Part shown: positions 15,859 to 23,910 of the stretch, piece by piece | How the letters are laid out: the number at the start of each line of letters is the position of its first letter | Numbering within the stretch: the stretch's first letter is position 1 | Assembly (NCBI GenBank): GCA_029776225.1 | Contig: JAKOTR010000011.1 | Span: forward strand, 248,001 to 312,000 | Reading direction: 5' to 3' | Source of the DNA: Acidobacteriota bacterium | GTDB lineage: Bacteria > Acidobacteriota > Terriglobia > Bryobacterales > Bryobacteraceae | Length of the DNA: 64,000 nt | Made by a program: the position numbers and the translations under genes | The notes under the pieces: generated by a model | Database searches by the model: none | Seen by the model: the letters and a program-made list of their open reading frames with translations, nothing else | Told to the model about the DNA's origin: nothing

Positions 15859-16697
15859 CGGACCGGTTCGGTGGTGGTGGCGCCCTGCCGCCCGATGAGG
15901 AGGTGGCGCTCCCCTTCCACGTTGCGGCCCAGGCGGACGTAGACTCTGCCGAGAAGCAGATGAGCGGCCCAGTGCTGCGGGTCCGCGTGGACGGCCTTTT
16001 GCAGATGGGAAGCGGCTTCCTCCAGCCGGCCCTCATGGAATAAGACCCTGGCGAGTTCGAAGTGTCCCCGGGAGGAATTTGGGAAGCGGCTCAGGTGGTC
16101 CTTCAGCGGCGCGCGAGCCTCTTCGTGCCGTCCCTGGTGAATCAGGAATACGGCGTAGTCCAGACGCGGATCGTCGATTTCTCGTAAGCCGGCCGGAGCG
16201 GAGCGGATCGCGTTGAGAAAAGACTTTTCCGCTTCCTTGTCCCGCCCGAGTGCCGCGAGCGCGAGGCCCAAGCCGCGCTCTACGAGCCACCGGGATTCCC
16301 GGGGGCCGTACCGCAGGGCCCGCTCAAACGCCTGGACGGCGGGCTCGAACCTGTTTTCCGTGTAAAGATTGCGCCCGTAGTAATAACAGGCGCCCTCGAG
16401 CTTCGGGTCCAGCTCGCAGGCCTTGCGCAACGGCGCTTCCGCCAGTTCGAACTGGCTTTGAGCGGCGTAGGCGGCTCCCAGCATTTTCCAGTAGAGGGCG
16501 TTGGAGGGGGCCAGATCCGCGGCGCGCTCAAAGCTCCGGGTGGCGGAATCGTAGCGTCCCGTCCGGAAGTAGAACATGCCGAGGGCGTGATGCGCTTCGG
16601 CGGAGTTGGGATTCCGCTCTGTCCTTCGGATCAGTTCCTGTTCCTGACCGGCGGGGTCAAGGGCAAGCGCGACCGCAAGGAATGCGACGCGCAGCAC
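15855..16697 (-). CDS. Tetratricopeptide repeat protein, probably secreted
   Basis: The protein consists almost entirely of TPR units (for example AHHALGMFYFRTGRYDSATRSFERAADLAPSN, shown in part as HHALGMFYFRTGRYDSA, then EGACYYYGRNLYTENRFEPA, and ELARVLFHEGRLEEAASH). I prefer the GTG at 16697, one base after the stop of the HD gene, because it gives a short hydrophobic leader (LRVAFLAVALAL) ending near an Ala-Gly; an ATG at 16730 would overlap the HD gene by 32 nt. TPRs mediate protein contacts; the partner is unknown. It is cotranscribed with the HD gene. Confidence 0.8.
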   Translation of the reverse strand: MLRVAFLAVALALDPAGQEQELIRRTERNPNSAEAHHALGMFYFRTGRYDSATRSFERAADLAPSNALYWKMLGAAYAAQSQFELAEAPLRKACELDPKLEGACYYYGRNLYTENRFEPAVQAFERALRYGPRESRWLVERGLGLALAALGRDKEAEKSFLNAIRSAPAGLREIDDPRLDYAVFLIHQGRHEEARAPLKDHLSRFPNSSRGHFELARVLFHEGRLEEAASHLQKAVHADPQHWAAHLLLGRVYVRLGRNVEGERHLLIGRQGATTTEPVR

Positions 16698-16698
16698 G

Positions 16699-17259
16699 TC
16701 ACACCCCTGCGAGACCGAGTTCGGCGGCACGCTCCTGCATGGCGCGGATGCAGAAGTCGATGTGCTCGTCGAGTTCGATGCCGAGTTCGGCGGCGCCAGC
16801 GACGATGTCCGAGCGGTTGACGGAGCGGGCGAAAGCCTTGTCCTTCATCTTCTTGCGGACCGATTTCACGTCCACCTCGGCGAGGCTGCGGTGCGGTTTG
16901 ACGAGCGCCACGGCGGTTATGAAGCCGGCCAGTTCGTCGCAGGCGAACAGGGCTTTTTCGAGCGGAGACACTCGTGGGACGCCGCTGTAATCGGCGTGCG
17001 AGAGAATTGCGCGGCGGATCTCCTCGCTGACGCCGCGGGCGGCCAGGATCGGTTCGCCTTTCAGGGGGTGATCCGGCGCTTCGGGGTGGACCTCCCAATC
17101 GAAGTCGTGCAGCAGGGCGGTGACGGACCATTTGGTCTCGTCCTCGCCGAACTTGCGGGCGTAGGCGGCAAGGCAGGCTTCGACGGCGAGAGCGTGCTTG
17201 CGCAGGTTTTCCGACTTGGTGAACTCGCAGAGGATCTGCCAGGCCTCATCCCGGGTCAT
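16699..17259 (-). CDS. HD-domain phosphohydrolase
   Basis: This 186-residue protein has the HD metal-dependent hydrolase pattern: H in NLRKHALAVE, then LLHDFDWEVHPE with the HD pair, LSHAD, and later DELAGF. The start is the ATG at 17259. The open frame continues upstream through the tRNA-Ala gene, but that part is an antisense tRNA artefact. Members of this uncharacterised HD group often sit alone; the substrate is unknown. Confidence 0.85.
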   Translation of the reverse strand: MTRDEAWQILCEFTKSENLRKHALAVEACLAAYARKFGEDETKWSVTALLHDFDWEVHPEAPDHPLKGEPILAARGVSEEIRRAILSHADYSGVPRVSPLEKALFACDELAGFITAVALVKPHRSLAEVDVKSVRKKMKDKAFARSVNRSDIVAGAAELGIELDEHIDFCIRAMQERAAELGLAGV

Positions 17260-17329
17260 GTCCACAGCATACAGCAAGACTGCCCGCGCGAGGCGAGCCG
17301 CTGTGTTATGATTGATGGAGTTAACCCGT

Positions 17330-17405
17330 GGGCCTGTGGCGCAGTTGGGAGCGCGCTTCCATGGCATGGAAGAGGTCGAGGGTTCGAATCCCTCCAGGTC
17401 CACCA
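17330..17405 (+). tRNA. tRNA-Ala (GGC), with encoded CCA
   Basis: A complete cloverleaf of 76 nt. Acceptor GGGCCTG (17330-17336) pairs with CAGGTCC (17395-17401) and includes the G3-U70 wobble pair that identifies alanine tRNAs. The anticodon loop is ATGGCAT with anticodon GGC, flanked by CTTCC/GGAAG. The T arm is GAGGG-TTCGAAT-CCCTC. Discriminator A and CCA are encoded. A TATGAT -10 hexamer lies at 17307-17312. Confidence 0.97.
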
Positions 17406-17533
17406 GATTCTCCCTTCTGCTTCTGAATTTCGGTCATCTGGAGATCGGGCAGGCCGCACAGGATCTCTGATTTGGTCAGAACGTATCTCCCAAGATTGTT
17501 TTCTAAATCTGGGATCAAGGCCTGCCCCCCGAT

Positions 17534-17599
17534 CTTGATCAAGAGCCAGCCGACCTGCCCCTGTCCTTGATCTAGAGCCCCTCTTGTTGATTAAGAGCC
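17534..17599. repeat. Three copies of a 14-nt TTGAT-AAGAGCC-like motif
   Basis: CTTGATCAAGAGCC (17534-17547), CTTGATCTAGAGCC (17566-17579) and GTTGATTAAGAGCC (17586-17599) differ by one to three bases. The first contains the palindrome CTTGATCAAG. They lie between tRNA-Ala and the VOC gene, the last covering that gene's stop codon. Purpose unknown; may be decayed duplication. Confidence 0.4.
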
Positions 17600-18505
17600 C
17601 TCGAACGCGGCGCGGAGGGTGGCTACATCGAGCTTCTTCATTGGCAGGAACGCTTGCGTCAAGCGATCCACGCGCTCCTGGTCGCCTGAGCACATCATTG
17701 CGTTGAGTTCGTCTGGACCGATCTGCCAGGAGACGCCGAAGCGGTCCTTTACCCAGCCGCACATCTCTGCTTCCGGGACCGCCGAGAGTTTTTCCCAGTA
17801 GTAATCGATTTCGGCCTGGTCGCGGCAGTTCACGACAAACGAGATCGCCTCGTTGAAGCGAAAGCCGTGGTCGAGCCCGCTGTCCATCGCGGCGAACCAC
17901 GTGCCGCCGAGACGGAAGTCGGAGAACATCACGGTACCCTCGCGGTGGGGAGCCATCCCAGCCGAGTATCGCGCGAGCTGGCCGGGCTGCGAATCGGGAA
18001 ACACCGAACGATAGAAAGCCCCGGCCTCCTCGGCCCGGCCGCTAACCTCACCCGTGAACAGCAACGCCGGCGTTATGAAGGGCCGCGGATCGCTCTCCGG
18101 CTTCGACAGAATGAGCTGCCAGGACAACCCGTAACGGTCCTGAATCCAACCGTAGCGGTCGCTGAACGGGTATGCCTCCAGCGGCATCAGCACCTTGCCT
18201 CCTTCAGCGAGCCTGTCCCACGCGGCATCGAGGCTGGAGCGCGCCGCGGGGTCGCGCCCGGGATCGAAGTTCACCATGAAGGAGATGGAGGGATTGAACC
18301 GGAAGAACGGACCCGCCGAGATTGCCATGAACCTCTGGCCGTTCAGGCGAAAATACACCAGCTCGCAATCTCCCGATGGTGTGTTCCGAAGGTGCGCGAC
18401 GTGATCGACTGAAGAGCCGGGGAAGACGGAAGTGTAAAATCGGGCCGCCTCCAACGCTTCTTTGTCAAACCACAGATGAGGGACGATGGAAGGGGCTGTC
18501 GTCAT
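17591..18505 (-). CDS. Tandem PhnB-like VOC protein (two glyoxalase-fold domains)
   Basis: The start is the ATG at 18505, with AAGGAGAC eight bases upstream, giving 304 residues. Two homologous halves each begin with the PhnB/3-demethylubiquinone-methyltransferase-like pattern: VPHLWFDKEALEAARFYTSVFP near residue 8 and ITPALLFTGEVSGRAEEAGAFYRSVFP (in part) near residue 140. Each ends with a W-x-x-D-x-x-G-x-S-W-Q element (WIQDRYGLSWQL, WVKDRFGVSWQI). Such proteins are metal-free or metal-binding VOC members of unknown activity. It lies 11 nt after a single-domain VOC gene, so the two are cotranscribed. Confidence 0.88.
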   Translation of the reverse strand: MTTAPSIVPHLWFDKEALEAARFYTSVFPGSSVDHVAHLRNTPSGDCELVYFRLNGQRFMAISAGPFFRFNPSISFMVNFDPGRDPAARSSLDAAWDRLAEGGKVLMPLEAYPFSDRYGWIQDRYGLSWQLILSKPESDPRPFITPALLFTGEVSGRAEEAGAFYRSVFPDSQPGQLARYSAGMAPHREGTVMFSDFRLGGTWFAAMDSGLDHGFRFNEAISFVVNCRDQAEIDYYWEKLSAVPEAEMCGWVKDRFGVSWQIGPDELNAMMCSGDQERVDRLTQAFLPMKKLDVATLRAAFEGS

Positions 18506-18516
18506 TGTTGTCTCCT

Positions 18517-18948
18517 TCAGTGCTGCGTTTCTGCGGAGGACTCGATCGTCACCATCCACATCACGCCGAAGCGGTCGAACAGCATGCCGAAGCACGGTGA
18601 AAAGAACGTCCGCCCCATCGGCATCACGATGCGGCCGCCCTCGGCCAGAGCATCGAACGCGCGCCGCGCTTCAGGCTCGCTGGGATACTGCAAGCTCAGG
18701 CTGAAGCTGCGGAATGCGCCTGCCTCCGGCGGCACACCGTCGCTCATCATCACGCGCGCATCCCCGATCCGAAGGCTTGCATACAGCAGTTTCTGCGGAC
18801 CGCCGGGCGGCATGTGCTCGGGCGGCACGGGATCGGGGCACTCGGCGTACCGCATCTTGGCTTCGACCTTCGCTCCGAGCGCGCGCTCGTAAAACGCCAG
18901 CGCCTCCTCGGCGTTGCCATCAAAGATCAGGTAGGGTTCGATTCTCAC
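18517..18948 (-). CDS. VOC family protein (PhnB-like, single domain)
   Basis: The start is a GTG at 18948 preceded by AAGGAGA at the right distance; the frame upstream is open but not homologous. The 143 residues begin RIEPYLIFDGNAEEALAFYERALG and include RIGDARVMMSDG and a closing FGMLFDRFGVMWMV. This is the bleomycin-resistance/glyoxalase fold in its PhnB form. Function unknown; it probably acts with the tandem VOC protein that follows. Confidence 0.88.
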   Translation of the reverse strand: MRIEPYLIFDGNAEEALAFYERALGAKVEAKMRYAECPDPVPPEHMPPGGPQKLLYASLRIGDARVMMSDGVPPEAGAFRSFSLSLQYPSEPEARRAFDALAEGGRIVMPMGRTFFSPCFGMLFDRFGVMWMVTIESSAETQH

Positions 18949-19056
18949 CAGCCGGTCTCCTTGCGTGCTGAACAACCCAGTCGTTATACAACCACGATGG
19001 CGGCCAGCCTCTCTGGAGTCAAGTAAAAAGTGATCTGTCCGGCGGGGGGCGCGGAC

Positions 19057-19086
19057 TTGTCCCCACGTGCTGGGCGGTGGTATCAA
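19057..19086 (+). promoter_or_regulatory. Possible promoter of the Lrp-domain gene
   Basis: TTGTCC (19057-19062), 18-nt spacer, TATCAA (19081-19086). The ATG at 19102 follows 16 nt later, preceded by GGGAA. Moderate match to sigma-70 hexamers. Confidence 0.4.
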
Positions 19087-19101
19087 GTGTTGGGAACAGT
19101 C

Positions 19102-19392
19102 ATGATATCTGCCATCATTCTGATCAACGCGGAGCAAGGGCGAGTGCCTGAAGTGGCGCAGGCGCTCATCGATCTGAAGGGCATCACCGAGGCGTACTCG
19201 GTCGCCGGGCCGTATGACCTCGTGGCCATCGCGCGCGTGCGCCAGCACGAGGAGTTGGAAGAGCTGGTGGCCGGGCGCGTTCAGAAGATCCCAGGCATCG
19301 AATCCACGAACACCCTCATTGCCTTCCGCGCGTACAGCCAGCGGGATCTCGAAGCGATGTGGGATATCGGCAACGAAGAGGCGGTGCTCTGA
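19102..19392 (+). CDS. Stand-alone Lrp/AsnC ligand-binding (RAM) domain protein
   Basis: The 96 residues make a single alpha-beta RAM domain (SAIILINAEQGRVPEVAQAL, then GITEAYSVAGPYDLVAIARV, then IPGIESTNTLIAF) with no DNA-binding helix-turn-helix. Stand-alone RAM proteins of this size form oligomeric rings that bind amino acids and may modulate full-length Lrp regulators or enzymes. The ligand is unknown. It is convergent with the P1 peptidase gene. Confidence 0.85.
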   Translation: MISAIILINAEQGRVPEVAQALIDLKGITEAYSVAGPYDLVAIARVRQHEELEELVAGRVQKIPGIESTNTLIAFRAYSQRDLEAMWDIGNEEAVL

Positions 19393-19397
19393 GCCCG

Positions 19398-20360
19398 CTA
19401 GTCCCCGGCCAGACCGGGGATTCCGCCCAGCGTGGGGGCGAGGCGGACCGCTCGCAGGATCGCTTCCGAGACGGCTTCGGCGGCGGCGATTCCCAGCGCG
19501 TTGAGGTCGGCCCGGCGATCCCCCAGCGAAAGGGCGATGACGAGATCGCCATCCACCATGGTGTTTACCGGGTTGACGGTGCGCGCCATTCCGATCTGGG
19601 CCTGCTGGGCGAGTTTCCGCGCTTCGATACGATCCAGGCGGGCATTGGTGGCCACCACGGCAAGGGTAGTGTTCTCGCGGGTGAAACCGGGACGGGCGCC
19701 ACGCTTGATCTCGGCGGCTGAATCGGCAAATTCAAGGCCTTCGGGCGAGCGGCGCGCGCCGGCGACGATCCTGCCTGTCTTCGGGTCGATGACGTCTCCG
19801 AAGGCGTTGACCACCGCAAGCGCGGCCACCACCACGCCCTCATAGGCGCCTTCGAGCGCGACAGCAAACGAGCCGATCCCCGCCTTCATGGCCCGTTCCA
19901 TGCCGAAAAGCTTGCCGACCGTGGCCCCGGTGCCCGCTCCAACCGCGCCCTCCCGCACCGGATCGCTGGTTGCGGCGGCAGCGGCGGCCTCGCCCATTTC
20001 GCGGGTTGGGCGCACGTCCGCCCTGCCGATGGCCAGATCGTAGATGATGGCGCAGGGCACAATGGGCACCCTGGCCGCGCGCGTCTCAAAACCGATCCCC
20101 TTCCGCTCGAGATAGCGGCGGACGCCGGAGGCCGCTTCCACGCCGAAGGCGCTCCCGCCGGCCAGCACGACCGCGTGAACGCGCCCGGCGACGTGGCCGG
20201 GTTCGAGGACGGAAAACTCCTCGGTCCCGGTGGCCGAACCGCGGATGTCGGCGCCCGCAACCGCGCCCTCTTCGCAGAGTATGGCCGTGCAGCCTGTAAG
20301 CGCGTCGTAATCGGAAGCGTGTCCCACGCGGAGGCCCGGGACAGCAGTCAGGCCCTTCAC
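19398..20360 (-). CDS. P1 (S58/DmpA) family peptidase
   Basis: An Ntn-type hydrolase of the DmpA family, which cleaves itself and then removes N-terminal amino acids, often beta- or D-residues. The 320 residues start MKGLTAVPGLRVGHASD, the typical opening. VVLAGGSAFGVEAASGV and AVGAGTGATVGK are family motifs. The presumed autocleavage site is ENTTLAVVATNA, with the nucleophile at about residue 231-232. Substrate is unknown. The gene diverges from the MlaE gene with a 60-nt gap. Confidence 0.88.
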   Translation of the reverse strand: MKGLTAVPGLRVGHASDYDALTGCTAILCEEGAVAGADIRGSATGTEEFSVLEPGHVAGRVHAVVLAGGSAFGVEAASGVRRYLERKGIGFETRAARVPIVPCAIIYDLAIGRADVRPTREMGEAAAAAATSDPVREGAVGAGTGATVGKLFGMERAMKAGIGSFAVALEGAYEGVVVAALAVVNAFGDVIDPKTGRIVAGARRSPEGLEFADSAAEIKRGARPGFTRENTTLAVVATNARLDRIEARKLAQQAQIGMARTVNPVNTMVDGDLVIALSLGDRRADLNALGIAAAEAVSEAILRAVRLAPTLGGIPGLAGD

Positions 20361-20420
20361 GATCTTAAACCCCGCAAGCTGTATGTTACCATCGGGATAC
20401 GGGAAGAGAGTGAGGACGGT

Positions 20421-21176
20421 TTGCTAGATATCCTGAAATTTCCCGCTCTGCGAGTTCAGGAGTTCTACATACTGGCGGGCCGGGCCCTGCGGAACATTGT
20501 CCGAGGACCTCATTACGCCTCCGATATCTTTATCCAGATGGACATCATCGGGGTGGGAAGTCTGCCGATCGTCTTGATGACCGGCTTCTTCACGGGCGCG
20601 GTCATGGCGATGCAGATGGCCAAGGCGCTCATGCAGTACGGGGCGGTGGGGCAGACCGGGCAGGTGGTGGCGATCACGCTGGTCCGGGAACTGGGACCGG
20701 CGTTGACGTCGTTGATGGTAGCCGGACGAAACGCATCCGGGATGGCCAGCGAACTGGGCTCGATGAAAGTAACCGAGCAGATCGACGCGATGCGCGCGCT
20801 CGGCACGGACCCGATCCAGAAGCTGGTCACGCCCAGGCTGATTGCGACCTGCACGGTGCTGCCGCTGCTGACGATTATCGGGGACTTCGTCGGGATATTC
20901 GGCGGCTTCGTGATTGCGTATTTTGTGTTGAACCAGGCGGCGAGCCAGTACTGGAATTCCGCCTGGCAGGCTTTGGATTACAGTGATATCGCGCAGGGAT
21001 TGATAAAGCCGTTCGTGTTCGCGTTCGCGATCGCGCTGGTAGGCTGCTACTACGGGCTCACCACAACCGGCGGCACGCAGGGGGTAGGCCGCTCGACGAC
21101 GCAGGCTGTAGTGGTCTCCTCGGTGCTGATATTCGTTCTGACGTTTTTCATCACAAGGATTTTTGTAAGCTTGTAG
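20421..21176 (+). CDS. mlaE: MlaE-type ABC transporter permease
   Basis: This is the membrane subunit of an MCE phospholipid transporter. No ATG exists in frame upstream of residue 40 of the protein, so I take the TTG at 20421, preceded by GAGTGAGG; this gives 251 residues, the usual size. Motifs: EFYILAGRALRNI, FFTGAVMAMQMA, ELGPALTSLMVAGRNASGMASELGSMKVTEQIDAM (shown only in part here as LMVAGRNASGMASELGSM) and the five hydrophobic helices of the family. It is followed after 6 nt by the ATPase gene and then the MCE-domain gene. Confidence 0.92.
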   Translation: MLDILKFPALRVQEFYILAGRALRNIVRGPHYASDIFIQMDIIGVGSLPIVLMTGFFTGAVMAMQMAKALMQYGAVGQTGQVVAITLVRELGPALTSLMVAGRNASGMASELGSMKVTEQIDAMRALGTDPIQKLVTPRLIATCTVLPLLTIIGDFVGIFGGFVIAYFVLNQAASQYWNSAWQALDYSDIAQGLIKPFVFAFAIALVGCYYGLTTTGGTQGVGRSTTQAVVVSSVLIFVLTFFITRIFVSL

Positions 21177-21182
21177 CTCCGG

Positions 21183-22007
21183 ATGTCATCTCCTGGCCAG
21201 CGTCAATCCGTCCTGCGGTTTGAGCGTGTGACGGTGTCATTCGATGAGCAAAAGGCGCTTGACGATGTCTCTTTCGAGTTGCGGCAGCGGGAATCTCTGG
21301 TGGTGTTCGGGGCGGCGGGCAGCGGCAAGACGACGCTGCTGAAAACCGCGCTCGGGCTGCTGAAACCCGATTCCGGGCGGGTTTTCGTGTTCGGCCGGGA
21401 CATCACGGACCTGAAGGAGCAGGATCTGTTCCGCATACGGAGCAATATCGGCATGCTGTTCCAGGAGGGTGGGCTGTTCGATTCGCTGACGATCGAAGAG
21501 AACGTGAGCTATCCGCTGGAGAATCTGAACGGCTTCCACCTGACGGAGGAAGAGCGGCGCGCGCGGTCGGAGGAGGCGCTGCGGTTCGTCGAGCTGGAAC
21601 ACACGCTGGACAAGTTTCCGAGCGAGCTGTCGGGAGGCATGCGAAGGCGGGTCGGGATCGCGCGCGCGATCGTAACCGAGCCGAAGCTGGTGCTCTATGA
21701 TTCCCCGACGGCGGGGCTGGACCCGATCACGGCCTTCACCATCGTGGCCTTGATCGTGAAGCAGAGAGACCTGAGGGGAGCGGCGACGGTGATGGTGACG
21801 CACCGCTACCAGGACGCGCATTTTCTGGCTACGTCGCGGTACCGTCCGGAAACGGACCAGATCGAGACGGTTTCCCCGACGGACAACGACGTTGAAACCA
21901 CGTTCCTGGTTCTGCGTGACGGCCGGCTGGTGTTTCAGGGGACGCTGGCGGAATTGGAGGCATCGAGGGACCCGTACGTGGAGAAATTCGTGAAGCGCGA
22001 AGAGTGA
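21183..22007 (+). CDS. mlaF: MlaF-type ABC ATPase with altered Walker B (DS for DE)
   Basis: The ATPase subunit of the MCE transporter. The 274 residues show Walker A GAAGSGKTT (43-51), Q-loop MLFQEGGLFDSLT, signature LSGGMRRRVGIARAI and switch His in MVTHRYQD. Walker B reads LVLYDSPTAGLDP: the catalytic glutamate after Asp173 is replaced by Ser174 (codon TCC at 21702-21704). Everything else is intact, so the protein is unlikely to be a pseudogene. Loss of this Glu usually slows hydrolysis strongly, unless another residue compensates. An insertion between the signature half and the end (about 205-230, TSRYRPETDQIETVSPTDND) is also unusual. Confidence 0.92.
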   Translation: MSSPGQRQSVLRFERVTVSFDEQKALDDVSFELRQRESLVVFGAAGSGKTTLLKTALGLLKPDSGRVFVFGRDITDLKEQDLFRIRSNIGMLFQEGGLFDSLTIEENVSYPLENLNGFHLTEEERRARSEEALRFVELEHTLDKFPSELSGGMRRRVGIARAIVTEPKLVLYDSPTAGLDPITAFTIVALIVKQRDLRGAATVMVTHRYQDAHFLATSRYRPETDQIETVSPTDNDVETTFLVLRDGRLVFQGTLAELEASRDPYVEKFVKREE

Positions 22008-22011
22008 GCTT

Positions 22012-23085
22012 ATGCCGGCAGCAAAGAAAGTCCGTTGGGCGCAGTTGCGGGTAGGAGTGATGGCGACCGCAGCCATGGTCATCCTTGGCGTGCTGATCTG
22101 GCTGTTCACGTCGCAAAAGCCCATCTGGCAGAGTCACGCAACGATCTACACGTACATGCGGGATTCGGCCGCGCTGGCTAAAGGCGCGCCGGTCCGCCTG
22201 AACGGGATTCTGATCGGACAAGTGACGGCAACGGAGCTGTCGGGGCTTCGGGATCCAAACAAGGTCGTGCGCGTGGTGATGGAGGTGCAGCGCGACAGGC
22301 TCAACGATATCCCCATCGATTCCATGGCGGAAATCAGCGCGGAAAACGTGCTCGGGACCAAGTACATCAACATCATGCAGGGGACCAACCCGGAAAAGAT
22401 CCAGCCGGGGGGCGAGTTGCCCAGCGTACCCACCGCCGAGATCGAAGACCTGGTGAGGAAAGGCTTCGGCCTGTTCGATTCGGCGCAGGCCATCCTGAAC
22501 CGGGTGGACAAAATCGTGAGCCAGGTGGAAGCGGGAGAAGGCAACGTCGGCAAGTTTCTCAGCGACGAGAAGTTCTACCGCGAGTTGGTTGCCACGGTAA
22601 CGGAGCTGCGTAAGTTGACCACCACCATCGGAAGCGGCCACGGAACGCTGGGAAAGCTGCTCGCCGACGAGACGCTTTACAACGAGACGAGCGCGACCGT
22701 GAAGCGGCTGAACGAATTGCTGGCCGGACTGCAAAAGGGCGAGGGTACGGCGGGGCAGTTCCTTCAGAACCCGGCGCTGTACAACGAGGCGCGAGCCAGT
22801 GTCGCGGAACTGCGAACCCTGATCGCCGGCCTGAACGCGGGCCAGGGGACGGCGGGAAAGCTGTTGAAGGACGAAGCCGCCTACCAGCAGATTCAAACGG
22901 TGCTGGCCAAGCTGAACAACACGCTGGACCGGCTCAACGCGGGCCAGGGAACGCTCGGCCAGTTGATCGTGAACCCGGAACTTTATACTTCGATTCAGGG
23001 GCTCACCACCGAGCTGCAAGCGCTGGTGAGGGATGTTCGCCAGAATCCCAAAAAATACCTGAGCATCAAGCTGGGCCTGTTCTAA
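22012..23085 (+). CDS. MCE-domain lipid-transport protein (MlaD-like) with 34-residue repeats
   Basis: The substrate-binding component of the transporter. Residues about 17-33 form a membrane anchor; the MCE domain follows (about 38-130; GAPVRLNGILIGQVTATEL, VLGTKYINIMQG). From residue 175 the protein has five consecutive units of exactly 34 residues with the pattern G-x-G-T-x-G-x-L-L-x-D/N-x-x-x-Y, separated by amphipathic helices. The tail ends with NPKKYLSIKLGLF, a common terminus of MCE proteins. Length 357. The helical repeats could stack into a periplasm-spanning tube or needle. Confidence 0.92.
   Translation: MPAAKKVRWAQLRVGVMATAAMVILGVLIWLFTSQKPIWQSHATIYTYMRDSAALAKGAPVRLNGILIGQVTATELSGLRDPNKVVRVVMEVQRDRLNDIPIDSMAEISAENVLGTKYINIMQGTNPEKIQPGGELPSVPTAEIEDLVRKGFGLFDSAQAILNRVDKIVSQVEAGEGNVGKFLSDEKFYRELVATVTELRKLTTTIGSGHGTLGKLLADETLYNETSATVKRLNELLAGLQKGEGTAGQFLQNPALYNEARASVAELRTLIAGLNAGQGTAGKLLKDEAAYQQIQTVLAKLNNTLDRLNAGQGTLGQLIVNPELYTSIQGLTTELQALVRDVRQNPKKYLSIKLGLF
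22534..23043 (+). repeat. Five tandem 102-nt coding repeats in the MCE gene
   Basis: Units start at residues 175, 209, 243, 277 and 311 of the MCE protein, each 34 residues long. Each opens G-E/H/Q-G-N/T-x-G-K/Q-F/L-L and has Y at position 15 and a hydrophobic heptad-like remainder. No indel breaks the register. The nucleotide copies have diverged, so the repeats are old and kept by selection at the protein level. Confidence 0.9.
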
Positions 23086-23088
23086 ACC

Positions 23089-23910
23089 TTGCCGAAATAC
23101 CTCATCGTCAACGCGGATGATTTTGGCTTTACGCGGGATGTGAACGCGGGAATCATCGAGGCGTTCCGCGAAGGAATTCTCCGCGCCACGACGCTGATGG
23201 CGAACGGAGAGGCGTTCGACGACGCGGTGGCGCTGGCCGGCGAGAACCCTGGACTCGACGTTGGTTGCCACCTGGTTCTGGTGCAGGGGCGGTCGCTGGC
23301 GCGGCCGCAGGCGATGCTTCCGGCAACGGTTGGGGAACTCATTCGCGCGCTTGCCTTGCGCCGCCTGGACCCTTATCGCGAACTGCGCGCACAGGTCGAG
23401 CGGATTCTCAAGGCCGGGCTGAGGCCGGCTCATCTGGACACCCACAAGCATACGCACCTGCTGCCGCCGGTGCTGGAGGCGGTCGCGCGGCTGTCGGCGG
23501 AGTTCGGCATTCCGTGGGTGCGCCGCCCGTTCGATTTCGCGCTGCACGGTGTTCCAGTCCCCTGGCGGGTGCGTGCGGCGAGCCGCGGCATGGCGATCGC
23601 GCGGGGGTGGTTCGGGACGGTGCTCGCCCGCAATGGATGCCGCTCCACCGACCATTTCGCCGGCTTTCAGATTACCGGCCGGTTTGGAACGCGGGAACTG
23701 GCTGCGTTGATCAGGCAACTGCCCGAAGGTTCGACCGAACTGATGTGCCACCCTGGACGTTGTACCGCCGAACTCCGCGCGGCCCGCACCAGGCTGAAGG
23801 AGAGCCGCGAAGCCGAACTGGAAGCGCTGAAGTCGTCCGAGGTGCGCAGAGCAATCGAAGAAGCGGGCGTGCGGCTGACGAATTTCACCGAATTACTTCG
23901 GCAGCGGTAA
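23089..23910 (+). CDS. ChbG/HpnK-type carbohydrate deacetylase (YdjC family)
   Basis: The start is TTG at 23089, four bases after the MCE stop, giving 273 residues beginning MPKYLIVNADDFGFTRDVNAG. NADDFG and HLDTHKHTHLLP carry the Asp and His metal ligands of the YdjC deacetylase fold; VGCHLVLVQG supplies another His. HpnK of hopanoid clusters is close in motif pattern, but no other hopanoid gene is present. The substrate, an N-acetylated sugar or lipid-linked sugar, is inferred. Position at the end of the Mla-type operon hints at an envelope lipid role. The 3' end overlaps pncA on the other strand by 26 nt. Confidence 0.85.
   Translation: MPKYLIVNADDFGFTRDVNAGIIEAFREGILRATTLMANGEAFDDAVALAGENPGLDVGCHLVLVQGRSLARPQAMLPATVGELIRALALRRLDPYRELRAQVERILKAGLRPAHLDTHKHTHLLPPVLEAVARLSAEFGIPWVRRPFDFALHGVPVPWRVRAASRGMAIARGWFGTVLARNGCRSTDHFAGFQITGRFGTRELAALIRQLPEGSTELMCHPGRCTAELRAARTRLKESREAELEALKSSEVRRAIEEAGVRLTNFTELLRQR

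Noticed and set aside
17259-17403. N-terminal extension of the HD protein reading MDLEGFEPSTSSMPW
   Set aside because: It is the antisense translation of tRNA-Ala, a well-known annotation artefact; the HD protein starts at 17259.
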